From Planctomycetota bacterium (GTDB lineage Bacteria > Planctomycetota > Planctomycetia > Pirellulales > Pirellulaceae), in contig JACNKX010000081.1 in assembly GCA_014381825.1 (NCBI GenBank), forward strand, positions 124,001 to 188,000: a stretch of 64,000 nt of DNA, written 5' to 3'. Below are positions 9,088 through 17,379 of this stretch, piece after piece. Under the pieces are notes generated by a model. The model was given only the letters and a program-made list of their open reading frames with translations. It was not told where the DNA came from and did not search any database. Within the stretch, counting starts at the first letter, position 1. Every line of letters starts with the position of its first letter. The position numbers and the translations under genes were made by a program.

Positions 9088-9546
9088 ATGCACGAAACCT
9101 ACATGCGAATGGCGTTGCAGCAGGCCGAGGCGGCGCGTGCGGAAAACGAGGTCCCAGTCGGTGCGGTGATCATTCAGGACGAACGAGTTGTCGCTGCCGC
9201 GTACAATCAACGTGAACAGCTACACGATCCGACCGCTCATGCGGAAATGATTGCGATTACACAAGCCGCCGAATCGCTGGGCGGATGGCGACTTGAGCAG
9301 TGCCGACTGTACGTCACGCTAGAGCCTTGCCCGATGTGTGCCGGTGCGATCCTCCAGGCGCGGATTCCATTCATTGTTTACGGAGCAACCGATCCGAAGG
9401 CGGGAGCCGTTGATTCGCTTTTTCAGTTGCTTCGAGACACCCGACTGAATCATCGCGCCGAAGTCATAGCCGGAGTGTTAGCTCAGCCATGCGGCGAGAT
9501 ACTAACTGCGTTCTTTGCCGAGCAACGTCGGATGGGAAAGAAGTAG
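9088..9546 (+). CDS. tadA: tRNA-specific adenosine deaminase
   Basis: Zinc deaminase that converts adenosine to inosine at the wobble position of tRNA-Arg(ACG); 152 residues. The zinc and proton-shuttle site is seen as [10 protein letters not shown] (His and Glu) and [12 protein letters not shown] (two Cys). Also typical are [10 protein letters not shown] and the C-terminal [10 protein letters not shown]. It lies 11 bases after a DUF1080 gene, with no functional link expected, and converges with lpxA. Confidence 0.96.
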   Translation: MHETYMRMALQQAEAARAENEVPVGAVIIQDERVVAAAYNQREQLHDPTAHAEMIAITQAAESLGGWRLEQCRLYVTLEPCPMCAGAILQARIPFIVYGATDPKAGAVDSLFQLLRDTRLNHRAEVIAGVLAQPCGEILTAFFAEQRRMGKK

Positions 9547-9589
9547 GATTGGCGGCGTATGAAGGGGATGCGGGGTGACGCTTTGACTC

Positions 9590-10441
9590 TTACGCCACCT
9601 TGCGAACGGACTCTTCTACGGAGGCCGTCGGTTCGGCCAACTTGATGGAAGCTCCGCGAGGCGTTTTGCGCTCCTGGACGAAGCCCCGCTCACCGGTTGA
9701 GAGGAATTCGTGGAACTCGCACGCCGGACCGCCAGTGAACGTGTTCTTCAACACTTCCAAGGTGTCCTTCCACAGCAACCCGCTGCGGTAGATGACGCGA
9801 TACGCCGCCTTCAGATCTTTTATTTCGTCCCTTGTAAAACCAGCACGTCGCAAGCCAATTAGGTTCAGGCCAACGATATAGTTCGAGATGCCGTCGACCA
9901 TGACGAAGGGTGGCACGTCTTGACTGAGGTGCGATTGGCCGCCAATCATCGCGAGTCGTCCGATGCGAGCGAATTGATGGACGCCAGCCGCTCCTCCAAG
10001 ATAAACGCCATCTCCGACGGTGATGTGGCCGGCGAGCATGACGTTGTTCACGATAACGGTGTTATTTCCGATATGGCAGTCATGGGCGACATGGGCGTTT
10101 ACCATAATCATGTTGCCGTCGCCGACCTTCGTAGAATCACTCGAATTGAGCCCGCGATGGATCGTGACATACTCGCGAATGCGGTTTTCGTTCCCTATCA
10201 AGAGCGTCCCAAGTTCGCTACCGGCCTTCATGTGTTGTGGGATTCCACCGAGAACTGCGCCTTCCGCAATTTCGTTGCGTGCTCCAAGTGCTGTTCCCGA
10301 CTTGATCGTGACATGACCTGCGATTCGGCAGTTGTCGCCGATAAAGACATCATCTTCGATGATCGAAAACGGACCAATCGAAACACCTCGACCAAGTTCT
10401 GCCCTGGGGCTGACGCACGCCGAAGGATGAATCTGACTCAC
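9590..10441 (-). CDS. lpxA: UDP-N-acetylglucosamine acyltransferase
   Basis: First enzyme of lipid A synthesis: transfers an R-3-hydroxyacyl chain from ACP to UDP-GlcNAc. It has 283 residues. The N-terminal half is a left-handed beta helix of hexapeptide repeats (IHPSACVSPRAELGRGVSIG onward). The catalytic His region is NAHVAHDCHIGNNTVIVNN, and the HQFARIGRLAMIGG, NLIGLRRAGFTRDEI and AYRVIYRSGL stretches are characteristic of LpxA. The C-terminus has ~15 extra residues. The start is GTG 10441 with GGAG upstream. Its presence fits a Gram-negative-type outer membrane with lipid A in this planctomycete. It is monocistronic here. Confidence 0.95.
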   Translation of the reverse strand: MSQIHPSACVSPRAELGRGVSIGPFSIIEDDVFIGDNCRIAGHVTIKSGTALGARNEIAEGAVLGGIPQHMKAGSELGTLLIGNENRIREYVTIHRGLNSSDSTKVGDGNMIMVNAHVAHDCHIGNNTVIVNNVMLAGHITVGDGVYLGGAAGVHQFARIGRLAMIGGQSHLSQDVPPFVMVDGISNYIVGLNLIGLRRAGFTRDEIKDLKAAYRVIYRSGLLWKDTLEVLKNTFTGGPACEFHEFLSTGERGFVQERKTPRGASIKLAEPTASVEESVRKVA

Positions 10442-10603
10442 TGCAAGTCTCCGCTATATCAATAAGTTCGAAAGCAACAACTCTCTTTGTCAGGATCGTC
10501 TCTGCGAATTCTTTGCGTATCGCCAAATCGCCTCTGCTAGCATCACCGATGTTGCCGACGATGAGGGCCGTGATTTAACCACTACCTGGCGATCGAGGCA
10601 AGA

Positions 10604-11485
10604 TCAGCCGATATGGAGCCCATGATCGTCGATGCGATACGGGAGGATCTCTTCGGAGCAAGAGCTGCCTCGATGCTTGGCGACATACAAGCCACGGCCG
10701 ATCCGATTGCCGTCGCGAGTCTTGCCCATGTAGATCAACGTGTTGGCGTTGGACAAGGCATCGCCCTCGTCGAGCGGTCGGGATATCAAATCATCCAACA
10801 TTGACTCGTGCGACGTTGCCAGCACCAAACAACCAATGCTGGCATTATCGTAGGTTGCCGCGGCGGCGAGTTGGGCGTTTGCGCGAAATCTCTCACGAAA
10901 CAGGTCGCGTGCGACCCATTCGGGATCTTTTCGCAAAATCTGATGATAGACATATTCGCAGAGGTTCAATTGAATTGATTCGTGAGGCCGGTCAGTTGGT
11001 TCGATGCCGTCAATCACAACACGCCGCTTGCCACTCACAAAATTTCCATACAAGAACGCGATTGCGGCTCGCAGCTTGGCGTTCAACTCAACCTGCCAGC
11101 TGCGCCACTCGTCCCAATCTAAATCGCGTTTTGTGACGCGCTGTCCTCGATAATCGAACACGTGAAGGTAGTCACCATGCGACTTTCGCTCGAAGAAACC
11201 TTCCAATTTGGGATGCTGCTCACTCGCTATCGTTTCGAGGGTCCAATTGAACATCCGTTCGGCGTACGCGGCGTGATTCTGCGAGTCGCCTCTTGCCGCT
11301 ACGTCGAATATCACTCCACGGTGATTTTCATCGGTCTCCCCTGCGGCGGCGAATTGGAGGCCGAACTGTGTTTTACCGATGCCCGTTGAACCAACGACAA
11401 CGGTTTGCGTACCAGCCAGCAAGCCACCACCAAGCATCTCGTCGAGACCTGCGACTCCTGTTGACTGGCGATTCACCTTGGTCAC
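10604..11485 (-). CDS. KaiC/RAD55-like P-loop ATPase
   Basis: A ~293-residue RecA-fold ATPase of the KaiC/RAD55 group. The N-terminus has [20 protein letters not shown] followed by the Walker A loop [10 protein letters not shown]; a Walker B-like strand is RVVIDGIEP. The typical second half includes [16 protein letters not shown] and [20 protein letters not shown] ending in KHRGS, as in KaiC-family C-termini. The frame begins at GTG 11506, but GTG 11485 has GAGG at the proper distance and is preferred. It lies at the 3' end of the cysteine desulfurase gene (the stop at 11488 is two bases away, or overlaps if the longer start is used), so the two are translationally coupled. It has only one ATPase domain. 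Role unknown; signalling or DNA-linked functions are both possible. Confidence 0.85.
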   Translation of the reverse strand: MTKVNRQSTGVAGLDEMLGGGLLAGTQTVVVGSTGIGKTQFGLQFAAAGETDENHRGVIFDVAARGDSQNHAAYAERMFNWTLETIASEQHPKLEGFFERKSHGDYLHVFDYRGQRVTKRDLDWDEWRSWQVELNAKLRAAIAFLYGNFVSGKRRVVIDGIEPTDRPHESIQLNLCEYVYHQILRKDPEWVARDLFRERFRANAQLAAAATYDNASIGCLVLATSHESMLDDLISRPLDEGDALSNANTLIYMGKTRDGNRIGRGLYVAKHRGSSCSEEILPYRIDDHGLHIG

Positions 11486-11487
11486 CG

Positions 11488-12624
11488 CTACCTCAAGCTT
11501 TCCCACGCGCCGATCATCAATTCCGCGGCCCGATCAATATCTTCTTCGGAGGTGTACCAGCCAACGCTTAACCGCACGGTTCCCCGCGCCACTTCCGGTG
11601 TCAATCGAATCGCAGCCAACGTATCGGATAGCTTCGTCATGCTGGCATGGCAGGCCGAGCCGGTCGACGCAGCGATCTCTGGTGTTCGGGCAAGCAACTC
11701 GCCACCGCTGATTTCTGGGAAGTTAACGCTCAACGTATTTGGCAGCCGTGCTGCCTGCGAGCCGTTGATCGTCAATCCAGCTCCAATCGACTCTTGAAGC
11801 TTCTTCGCCAAGCGGTCTCGCAGATCGGCCATTCGATCACTCGCATCTTCGACCGCTTTCCCAGCCAAGAAGCAGGCATGGCCGAGCGCTACGATAAAGG
11901 CAGTATTCTCCGTCCCCGGTCGCAATCCTCCTTCGTGTGCCGCGCCGTGCGCATACGGCTCCAGCGCCACGCCTGGGCGAACGTACAACGCCCCAACGCC
12001 TTTGGGAGCGTAGAGCTTGTGACCGGCAATCGTCAGCATGTCGACGCCCAACTCTTCGACATAGGTTCGGATCTTACCGATCGATTGTGCGGCATCGGTG
12101 TGAAACAGGATGTTCCGCGATCGGCAAAGTTCCGAAATCTCCTTCAACGGTTGAATGGTGCCAATCTCGTTATTCGCATGTAGGATGCTGACCAACTTGG
12201 TATCTGATGTCAGCACCGCAGCCACGGCTTCGGGCTCGACGACACCATGGCGATTGCAACCCACGACGCTCACGCGACATCCGAGCTTCTCCAAGTACTT
12301 CGCTGGTTCGGCGATCGATGGATGCTCGATCGCTGAAATGACCAAGTGGCCTTCAAAGACTGGAGCGCGGGCCATCATGATCCCCTTGAGAGCAATATTG
12401 TTGCTCTCGGTGCCGCCACCCGTAAACACGATCTCGTCGCGGTCGGCCCCCAAAAGCGAGGCAACTCGATCGCGCGAATCTTCGATCGCCTCGTGGCAAG
12501 CTCGACCGAGCGAATGACTGCTGGAGGGGTTTCCGTAGTGCTCGGTGAGGAATGGCAGCATCGCTTCCTGGACGCTGGGAGCGATGGGAGTTGTGGCATT
12601 GTAGTCGAGGTATATCTGTCTCAT
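11488..12624 (-). CDS. iscS: Cysteine desulfurase (IscS/NifS type)
   Basis: PLP enzyme that takes sulfur from L-cysteine for Fe-S clusters and thionucleosides; 378 residues. N-terminus [14 protein letters not shown], cofactor region [44 protein letters not shown], the PLP lysine in [15 protein letters not shown], and the active-site cysteine loop STGSACHA near residue 320. The loop length fits the IscS/NifS (group I) class. No iscU or other Fe-S genes are adjacent; the only operon partner is the KaiC-like ATPase downstream. The PP-loop tRNA-thiolation-like protein at 23280 would be a possible sulfur client, by inference. Confidence 0.93.
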   Translation of the reverse strand: MRQIYLDYNATTPIAPSVQEAMLPFLTEHYGNPSSSHSLGRACHEAIEDSRDRVASLLGADRDEIVFTGGGTESNNIALKGIMMARAPVFEGHLVISAIEHPSIAEPAKYLEKLGCRVSVVGCNRHGVVEPEAVAAVLTSDTKLVSILHANNEIGTIQPLKEISELCRSRNILFHTDAAQSIGKIRTYVEELGVDMLTIAGHKLYAPKGVGALYVRPGVALEPYAHGAAHEGGLRPGTENTAFIVALGHACFLAGKAVEDASDRMADLRDRLAKKLQESIGAGLTINGSQAARLPNTLSVNFPEISGGELLARTPEIAASTGSACHASMTKLSDTLAAIRLTPEVARGTVRLSVGWYTSEEDIDRAAELMIGAWESLR

Positions 12625-12810
12625 ACATTGAGCTTAAGCCAAGTGTCTCGCCTAGAACAGGCACCGTCGGTCGCGTTAATCCAGGTGGTCTGAGCCGAGT
12701 GTTAGGCGCGAGGCAATCGATATGACCGGCATAACCCGTACACCCGATACAACTATTAAAGTTTCGCTTGTTTGGTCGTGATGTCTGTTCATTTCGCCCG
12801 ACTGGCACGA

Positions 12811-12967
12811 CAAGGGTATCGAATTTCAGGGAAGTGGAGTGGAAAGCTCCCGCCGCGACCGCGACTGTAAGGGTGACGAAGGCCAAAGATGCCACTGGTC
12901 GCAATGCGACTGGGAAGGCGGGCCCAGAGATCGATCCCAAGCCAGGATATCTGGTCCGATACACGAA
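12811..12967 (+). ncRNA. Cobalamin (adenosylcobalamin-type) riboswitch
   Basis: Sits in the leader of the BtuB-like receptor. The closing stem P1 is GTATCG (12816-12821) with CGATAC (12957-12962). Conserved core elements appear in order: CAGGGAAGTGGAGTGGAAAG, CCGCGACTGTAAGG, GCCACTG (12891-12897), GGGAAGGCGGGCC, and the B12 box AGCCAGGATATCTGGT (12940-12955). This order matches the cobalamin aptamer. The 379-base gap between iscS and the receptor gene holds this element; the 186 bases before it contain nothing further I recognise, but must hold the promoters of both units. Confidence 0.93.
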
Positions 12968-13003
12968 CTCGCCCGTTTCCACGGTCGAAGGAAGTGAGTT
13001 CTG
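12965..13003 (+). promoter_or_regulatory. Possible expression platform of the B12 riboswitch
   Basis: GAACTC (12965-12970) can pair with GAGTTC (12996-13001), leaving the ribosome-binding sequence AAGGAAG (12988-12994) in the enclosed loop and ending two bases before ATG 13004. There is no U-run, so control at translation initiation is more likely than termination. Inference from base pairing by eye. Confidence 0.45.
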
Positions 13004-14968
13004 ATGCGAGTATCTTTTGTTCGCGCGGTATGCGTCGCGGTATGCGCAGTTGTTTCGTCGGCTTCGGCTCAAGAACCTGCCGAACTTTCTGATCTCGAAC
13101 CTGCGCCGATCGTCGACGCGGATTCGTTGCCCACCCTTCCGGATGTGGTCGTACCAGGACGCCCGGGTACGTTTCCGGCCGCTCCGCTTCCTGACGACAC
13201 GATCGTGACTCCGTCTCGCACCGAGACGCTTCTTAGCGAATCGGGCAGTTCCGTAACTGTCGTGACGAGCGAACAGATTCAGCAAAGCGGCCAAACTTCG
13301 GTTGCCGGCGTCCTGCGCGGGATCGTCGGTTTGGATGTCGTTCAACAAGCCACGCCGGGCAGCGTTACCTCTGTCTTTATGCGAGGCGCGAATTCCGAGC
13401 ACACCAAAGTTCTGCTCGATGGAATTCAAATGAACAACGCTGCTGATCCAACAAGACGCTTCGATTTTGGCACGCTGACAATCGATAATATCGAACGAAT
13501 CGAGATCGTTCGCGGACCGCAAAGCATCGTCTATGGTTCCGACGCGATCGGTGGCGTGATTAACATCGTGACGAAGCGCGGCGACGGACCGATGTCAGCC
13601 ATTGTCAGCGGCATGGGCGGCAGCTTTGGCACACACCAGGAACGCGTTAGCGTGAGCGGCGGCGATTGCTCGCACTACTATTCGTTTGGCGGATCGTACC
13701 TGCAAACCGATGGCTTCTCGGCGCTGAGTCGTCGATTCGGCGGGGACGAAAGCGACGGCTATCGCAACGCTTCGTTCTCGGGGCGGTATGGGTGGACGCC
13801 ATCCGAATCGCTGAATGTTGATTATGTGTTCCGTTACACCGACGCGGATGTCGACATTGATGGTTTCCTCGCCGACGATCTGATTCGCCAAACTCGATCG
13901 AAACAGTTCTATAATCGCGTCCAGCTGCAATCGCAGATGATGGACGGACTGATCGAACATAAAGCGGGCTTCAGCTATTCCGACAACTCGTTGGTCGATA
14001 CAAACCCTGGCTTCTTCGGCACACCGCGTTTCGACGGTCAGTCAAGTCAATTCGACTACCAGACAAATCTGCAACTACTCGAAACGAACATGCTGACGGC
14101 TGGTGTCGACTATTTACACGAGCAAGGCTCGCCGTTCGCGGGAACCAAGCAGACGCAGAATCTGAAGGGAGTTTACGTCCAGGATCAATTCACGATCGGC
14201 CAGCGGAGTCGCACGACGATTGGTGTTCGTTGGGATGACCACAGCACCGCCGGTACGGCCCAGACTTACCGTTTCACGGAATCGTTTGACGTGCTCGAAA
14301 CCGGCGGCCGGATTCACGGCAGCATCGGGCGAGGTTTTCGCGCTCCCGCGATCGCGCAACGATTCGGGTTTGCTGGCAACGCCAATCTACGGCCTGAATT
14401 CAGCAAAGGTTGGGACATCGGAATGGAGCAGCCGCTGCTGGACGGTGGACTCATCGTCGATGTGACCTACTTTCGCAACGACTTCAAAGACCTTATCCAG
14501 TTCGTGTCCGATCCGATGGCTCCCAACGGATTTGGCTTCGTTCAAAACGTTCAACTCGCCAACGCCTCGGGAGTTGAATTGACGGCATCGACTCAATTGA
14601 CTTGTGACACGACACTCACTGCGTCGTACACCTACACCGATACGGAAGACCTCCTCAACGATCGCCAGTTGCTTCGGCGACCGCGAAACAAAGTCGGCTT
14701 GAACCTCCAACATCAATGTCTCTGTGATCGCGCAACGCTGAACGCTTACATGCTGTACGTCGGCAGCCGGCAGGACTTCGACGATCTGGGGGGCATCATC
14801 ACACTTGCCGACTACATCACGTTGAATCTTTCGGGAACGTACCGGCTGACCGACGCATGGGAAGCTTTCGGTCGCATCGACAACCTGACGGACAGCGACT
14901 ACGAAGAGGTCTTCAGCTTCGCGACACCCGGGATCTCGGGATACGCGGGACTACGGCTGAGGCTGTAG
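13004..14968 (+). CDS. btuB: TonB-dependent receptor, BtuB-like (vitamin B12)
   Basis: Outer-membrane, TonB-driven transporter of 654 residues. Signal peptide 1-22 (VCVAVCAVVSSASAQ). The plug domain runs about 65-195: TPSRTETLLSESGSSVTVVT, GLDVVQQATPGSVTSVFMRG, HTKVLLDGIQMNNAADP, RIEIVRGPQSIVYGSDAIGG and VINIVTKRG. The barrel follows, with late repeats such as GRGFRAPAIAQRFGFAGNANL and ATLNAYMLYVGSRQDFDD. A cobalamin riboswitch directly upstream argues that cobalamin or a precursor is the cargo. tonB lies immediately downstream in the opposite direction (11-base gap). The last residues LRLRL lack the terminal Phe usual in barrel proteins. Confidence 0.94.
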   Translation: MRVSFVRAVCVAVCAVVSSASAQEPAELSDLEPAPIVDADSLPTLPDVVVPGRPGTFPAAPLPDDTIVTPSRTETLLSESGSSVTVVTSEQIQQSGQTSVAGVLRGIVGLDVVQQATPGSVTSVFMRGANSEHTKVLLDGIQMNNAADPTRRFDFGTLTIDNIERIEIVRGPQSIVYGSDAIGGVINIVTKRGDGPMSAIVSGMGGSFGTHQERVSVSGGDCSHYYSFGGSYLQTDGFSALSRRFGGDESDGYRNASFSGRYGWTPSESLNVDYVFRYTDADVDIDGFLADDLIRQTRSKQFYNRVQLQSQMMDGLIEHKAGFSYSDNSLVDTNPGFFGTPRFDGQSSQFDYQTNLQLLETNMLTAGVDYLHEQGSPFAGTKQTQNLKGVYVQDQFTIGQRSRTTIGVRWDDHSTAGTAQTYRFTESFDVLETGGRIHGSIGRGFRAPAIAQRFGFAGNANLRPEFSKGWDIGMEQPLLDGGLIVDVTYFRNDFKDLIQFVSDPMAPNGFGFVQNVQLANASGVELTASTQLTCDTTLTASYTYTDTEDLLNDRQLLRRPRNKVGLNLQHQCLCDRATLNAYMLYVGSRQDFDDLGGIITLADYITLNLSGTYRLTDAWEAFGRIDNLTDSDYEEVFSFATPGISGYAGLRLRL

Positions 14969-14979
14969 CGAGTGTCGCT

Positions 14980-15786
14980 TTATTCAGATTCAATCTGAAA
15001 ACGGACTGGCACGGCGATCTCGGTCCGCACCGCGATTCCAAGTCGCTTCGGTGGCTCGAATCGCCAACGCAAGACCGCTCGTCGCGCGGCTTCATCGAGT
15101 ATCGAGTGACCGCTCGAACGAAGCACGCTCGCCGTCGCAACGTTCCCGTCCGCACGGATCCTGACTCGCAAGACAACTCGCCCCTCCAGGCGGTTCTCCA
15201 ACGCAGTAGCCGGATATTCAGGCTGCGGGCTGAAGACTGCTGAGGGAATCGAGTCGAGTTGGCCTGCATCTTGCTGTGAGGCTACAGCGGCAACACTGGT
15301 CAGAGTTGGTACCGGAGGTGCGGGAACGGTTGCGCGGGGCAATACGGGCGACTCGGTTGGCGGTCGAGGGACCAGCTCCGCGCGACCTCGTTGCGTGGCA
15401 CTTTTAGGCTGCGCAGATGAAGTCGAAGCCTCGATTGCCGACTTCACAAAGTGCAATTCAGGTTCCGCGCCGATCATTGGCGCGCGGTGTACGCTTGCAC
15501 TGTCCGATTCCGAAGTGCCAGTGGGGGAGGATCTTTCAAGCGAAATCGGCTGCGAAGATTCGGCGTCGGCAAAGACCGCTTCCAACTGAATTGCTTGCGA
15601 TGCCGTCGACTGGATCGAATTGAATCCTTGTCGCGGCGGGAACAGGTGTGGCGCCATCGCCCCAAGCCAAGTCGCCAACGCTGCGCCCACAATCACGTGC
15701 AGCAACCCGCTCGTTCCAAAACTGGAAAGCAGCAGGCGTGTGGATGCTTCGCCACGAGGCAACAATGTTTGGAGTATTTGATTCAT
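14980..15786 (-). CDS. tonB: Energy transducer TonB
   Basis: A 268-residue inner-membrane protein that links the proton-motive force to outer-membrane receptors. One N-terminal transmembrane helix (SGLLHVIVGAALATWLGAM, residues ~28-50), a long Ser/Pro/Ala-rich periplasmic stretch (PPTESPVLPRATVPAPPVP), and a C-terminal TonB domain from ~190: PQPEYPATALENRLEGRVVL, VRIRADGNVATASVLRSSGH, LDEAARRAVLRWRFEPPKRL. The gene converges on btuB and is very likely its energy source. No exbB/exbD lies in the window, so those must be elsewhere. It is not under the riboswitch, being on the other strand. Confidence 0.93.
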   Translation of the reverse strand: MNQILQTLLPRGEASTRLLLSSFGTSGLLHVIVGAALATWLGAMAPHLFPPRQGFNSIQSTASQAIQLEAVFADAESSQPISLERSSPTGTSESDSASVHRAPMIGAEPELHFVKSAIEASTSSAQPKSATQRGRAELVPRPPTESPVLPRATVPAPPVPTLTSVAAVASQQDAGQLDSIPSAVFSPQPEYPATALENRLEGRVVLRVRIRADGNVATASVLRSSGHSILDEAARRAVLRWRFEPPKRLGIAVRTEIAVPVRFQIESE

Positions 15787-16033
15787 GCCCAGAGACTTAC
15801 GAACGCCGGAAACAACAGGTCAGCCAAGGCCCGAATTTAGAACAATCGGCGCGGGTCTCACAGTCCCCGCCCCCCGAACTGACCGAATCCAGCCGGGCGT
15901 ACCGCGATCATGGCGCGAAAAAGAGCTGGCTTTTGGCGACTGGATATGTGAAGATGACGGCATCCATTTCGGATTATCTTCCCTTATTCGGCCGCTCGGT
16001 TGTTAAGTCTTTTCTCGGGAAGGAGGTACGCTC

Positions 16034-17122
16034 ATGTACCGTCGAACACGTATTGGTTTTACGCTGGTTGAGCTGTTGGTGGTGATTGCCATCATTGGGA
16101 TTCTGATGAGCCTGTTGTTGGTGGGGTTAGGAGCCGTAAGGCGGGCATCGTTGAAGTTGAAATGCTTGAACAATGTGCGGCAACTTGGGGTCGCAACGAT
16201 CGAGTATCAGGATGCCAAAAGGCACTACCCCGGTTGGCAGCAAGTCATCGCTCGGGACAAATCGCTCCCTCTCGAATTCCCTTCAACACTCCCCGGAGCG
16301 ACAACCAATAAGATCGCTTCCTGGCAAGTCGTTTTACTCGACTACATCGAGCAACGTCCTCTATACGATCGGTGGGACGATCAGAGCCTGCCCAAATGGG
16401 TCGCCGATCCTGTCACCGGCCAGCCGATGTTGAACGGCGACCTTGCCCACTATATCCCGGCCTTCAACTGCGCTGCTCAACCAACAAGTCGCACGTATGG
16501 ACCGTACACGGCATACGTTGCCAATCGAGGTTACTACGCACTCGCGACAGATCCAGCGCCCTTCAATCTCGCATCAAGTAAAGGCTCGACGACTGCTGGC
16601 TATGACTACTGGGACTCGCAAGATGGGCGGAACGGGATCTTCATCGATCGCGTTCCGATTCCCACAACCGCGACTGCAATATTGCCCCAGAATCCGGCGG
16701 TCACTCCCAAGGTCACTTCATCTGACGTTGAAGATGGCCTGACCAACACTCTGCTCATCAGCGAGAACTTGGTAGCCGGCCAGTGGTGGCAGCCCGGATT
16801 GGAGACAACATTCGCTTGGCTTTACGCCACGGAACCGGGGTGTCCTCCGTCGACCGGAAAGCCAGCTCCTACGTTAGGTGTTACGGACGAGATGCGTATT
16901 AATGGCCTACGAAATTCAGTCGCGACGCTAACTCCGCAGACGGCTCGCCCCTCTAGTCGCCACACGGGTGGTGTGAACGCAGTGTTCGCGGATGGTCATA
17001 CGGCGTTCATTCGAGACGGTGTTGACTATCACGTCTATCAACAGCTGATGACGCCCAACGGCGCTAAATCGGATGCACCTTGCGAAGGTTATGTGCTAAA
17101 AAGCGGCGATTTTGAGTATTAA
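16034..17122 (+). CDS. DUF1559 pseudopilin-like protein (copy 1)
   Basis: A 362-residue DUF1559 protein. The N-terminus carries a prepilin peptidase/N-methylation motif GFTLVELLVVIAIIGILMSL followed by a hydrophobic helix, as in type II secretion/type IV pilins. The DUF1559 body contains LNNVRQLGVATIEYQDAKRH, a middle segment with YDRWDD and FNCAAQPT, and the C-terminal hallmark SRHTGGVNAVFADGHTAFIR (the HxGGxNxxFxDGH motif). A strong ribosome-binding site GGAAGGAGG precedes ATG. A close paralogue follows at 17380. Such proteins are numerous in planctomycetes; exact role unknown, presumed extracellular/periplasmic fibre or pseudopilus component. Confidence 0.92.
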   Translation: MYRRTRIGFTLVELLVVIAIIGILMSLLLVGLGAVRRASLKLKCLNNVRQLGVATIEYQDAKRHYPGWQQVIARDKSLPLEFPSTLPGATTNKIASWQVVLLDYIEQRPLYDRWDDQSLPKWVADPVTGQPMLNGDLAHYIPAFNCAAQPTSRTYGPYTAYVANRGYYALATDPAPFNLASSKGSTTAGYDYWDSQDGRNGIFIDRVPIPTTATAILPQNPAVTPKVTSSDVEDGLTNTLLISENLVAGQWWQPGLETTFAWLYATEPGCPPSTGKPAPTLGVTDEMRINGLRNSVATLTPQTARPSSRHTGGVNAVFADGHTAFIRDGVDYHVYQQLMTPNGAKSDAPCEGYVLKSGDFEY

Positions 17123-17143
17123 TGCAGATTGCGAGATTCGGCG

Positions 17144-17232
17144 AAAGTTGCGTTCACTCTCCGAGTGAACTTGCCCCTTTGGAGAATGTTAGCGATTCTG
17201 GGGCTCGCCACTCGGAGAGTGGCGGCAACTTT
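17144..17232. repeat. Nested palindromic element, family B
   Basis: Arms 17144-17177 and 17200-17232 are inverted (AAAGTTGCG...CTCTCCGAGTG...TTGCCCC against its reverse complement, with a few differences), separated by 22 bases. Each arm holds its own small palindrome, CACTCTCCGAGTG. It lies between the two DUF1559 genes, downstream of the first stop, and may act as an mRNA hairpin there. The rest of the 257-base gap shows only the ribosome-binding region of the second gene. Confidence 0.75.
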
Positions 17233-17379
17233 GTCGGGAGCAACCATAGGGCGCGTTCCGGCATCGGCAGTGGACACACCGTTCCGTTTTTGCGAACATA
17301 AACGATGTTCATATCTTCCCGCGTTGTCAGAATACTTCGTTCTCATTCAGCACCCGTATCGGGAGAGGAGTCAGCCGCT

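Noticed and set aside
12353-13522. A 389-codon minus-strand frame across iscS, the riboswitch and btuB
   Set aside because: It overlaps two strongly supported genes and a riboswitch, has low-complexity Arg/Ser/His-rich composition and no domain; it is a shadow frame.
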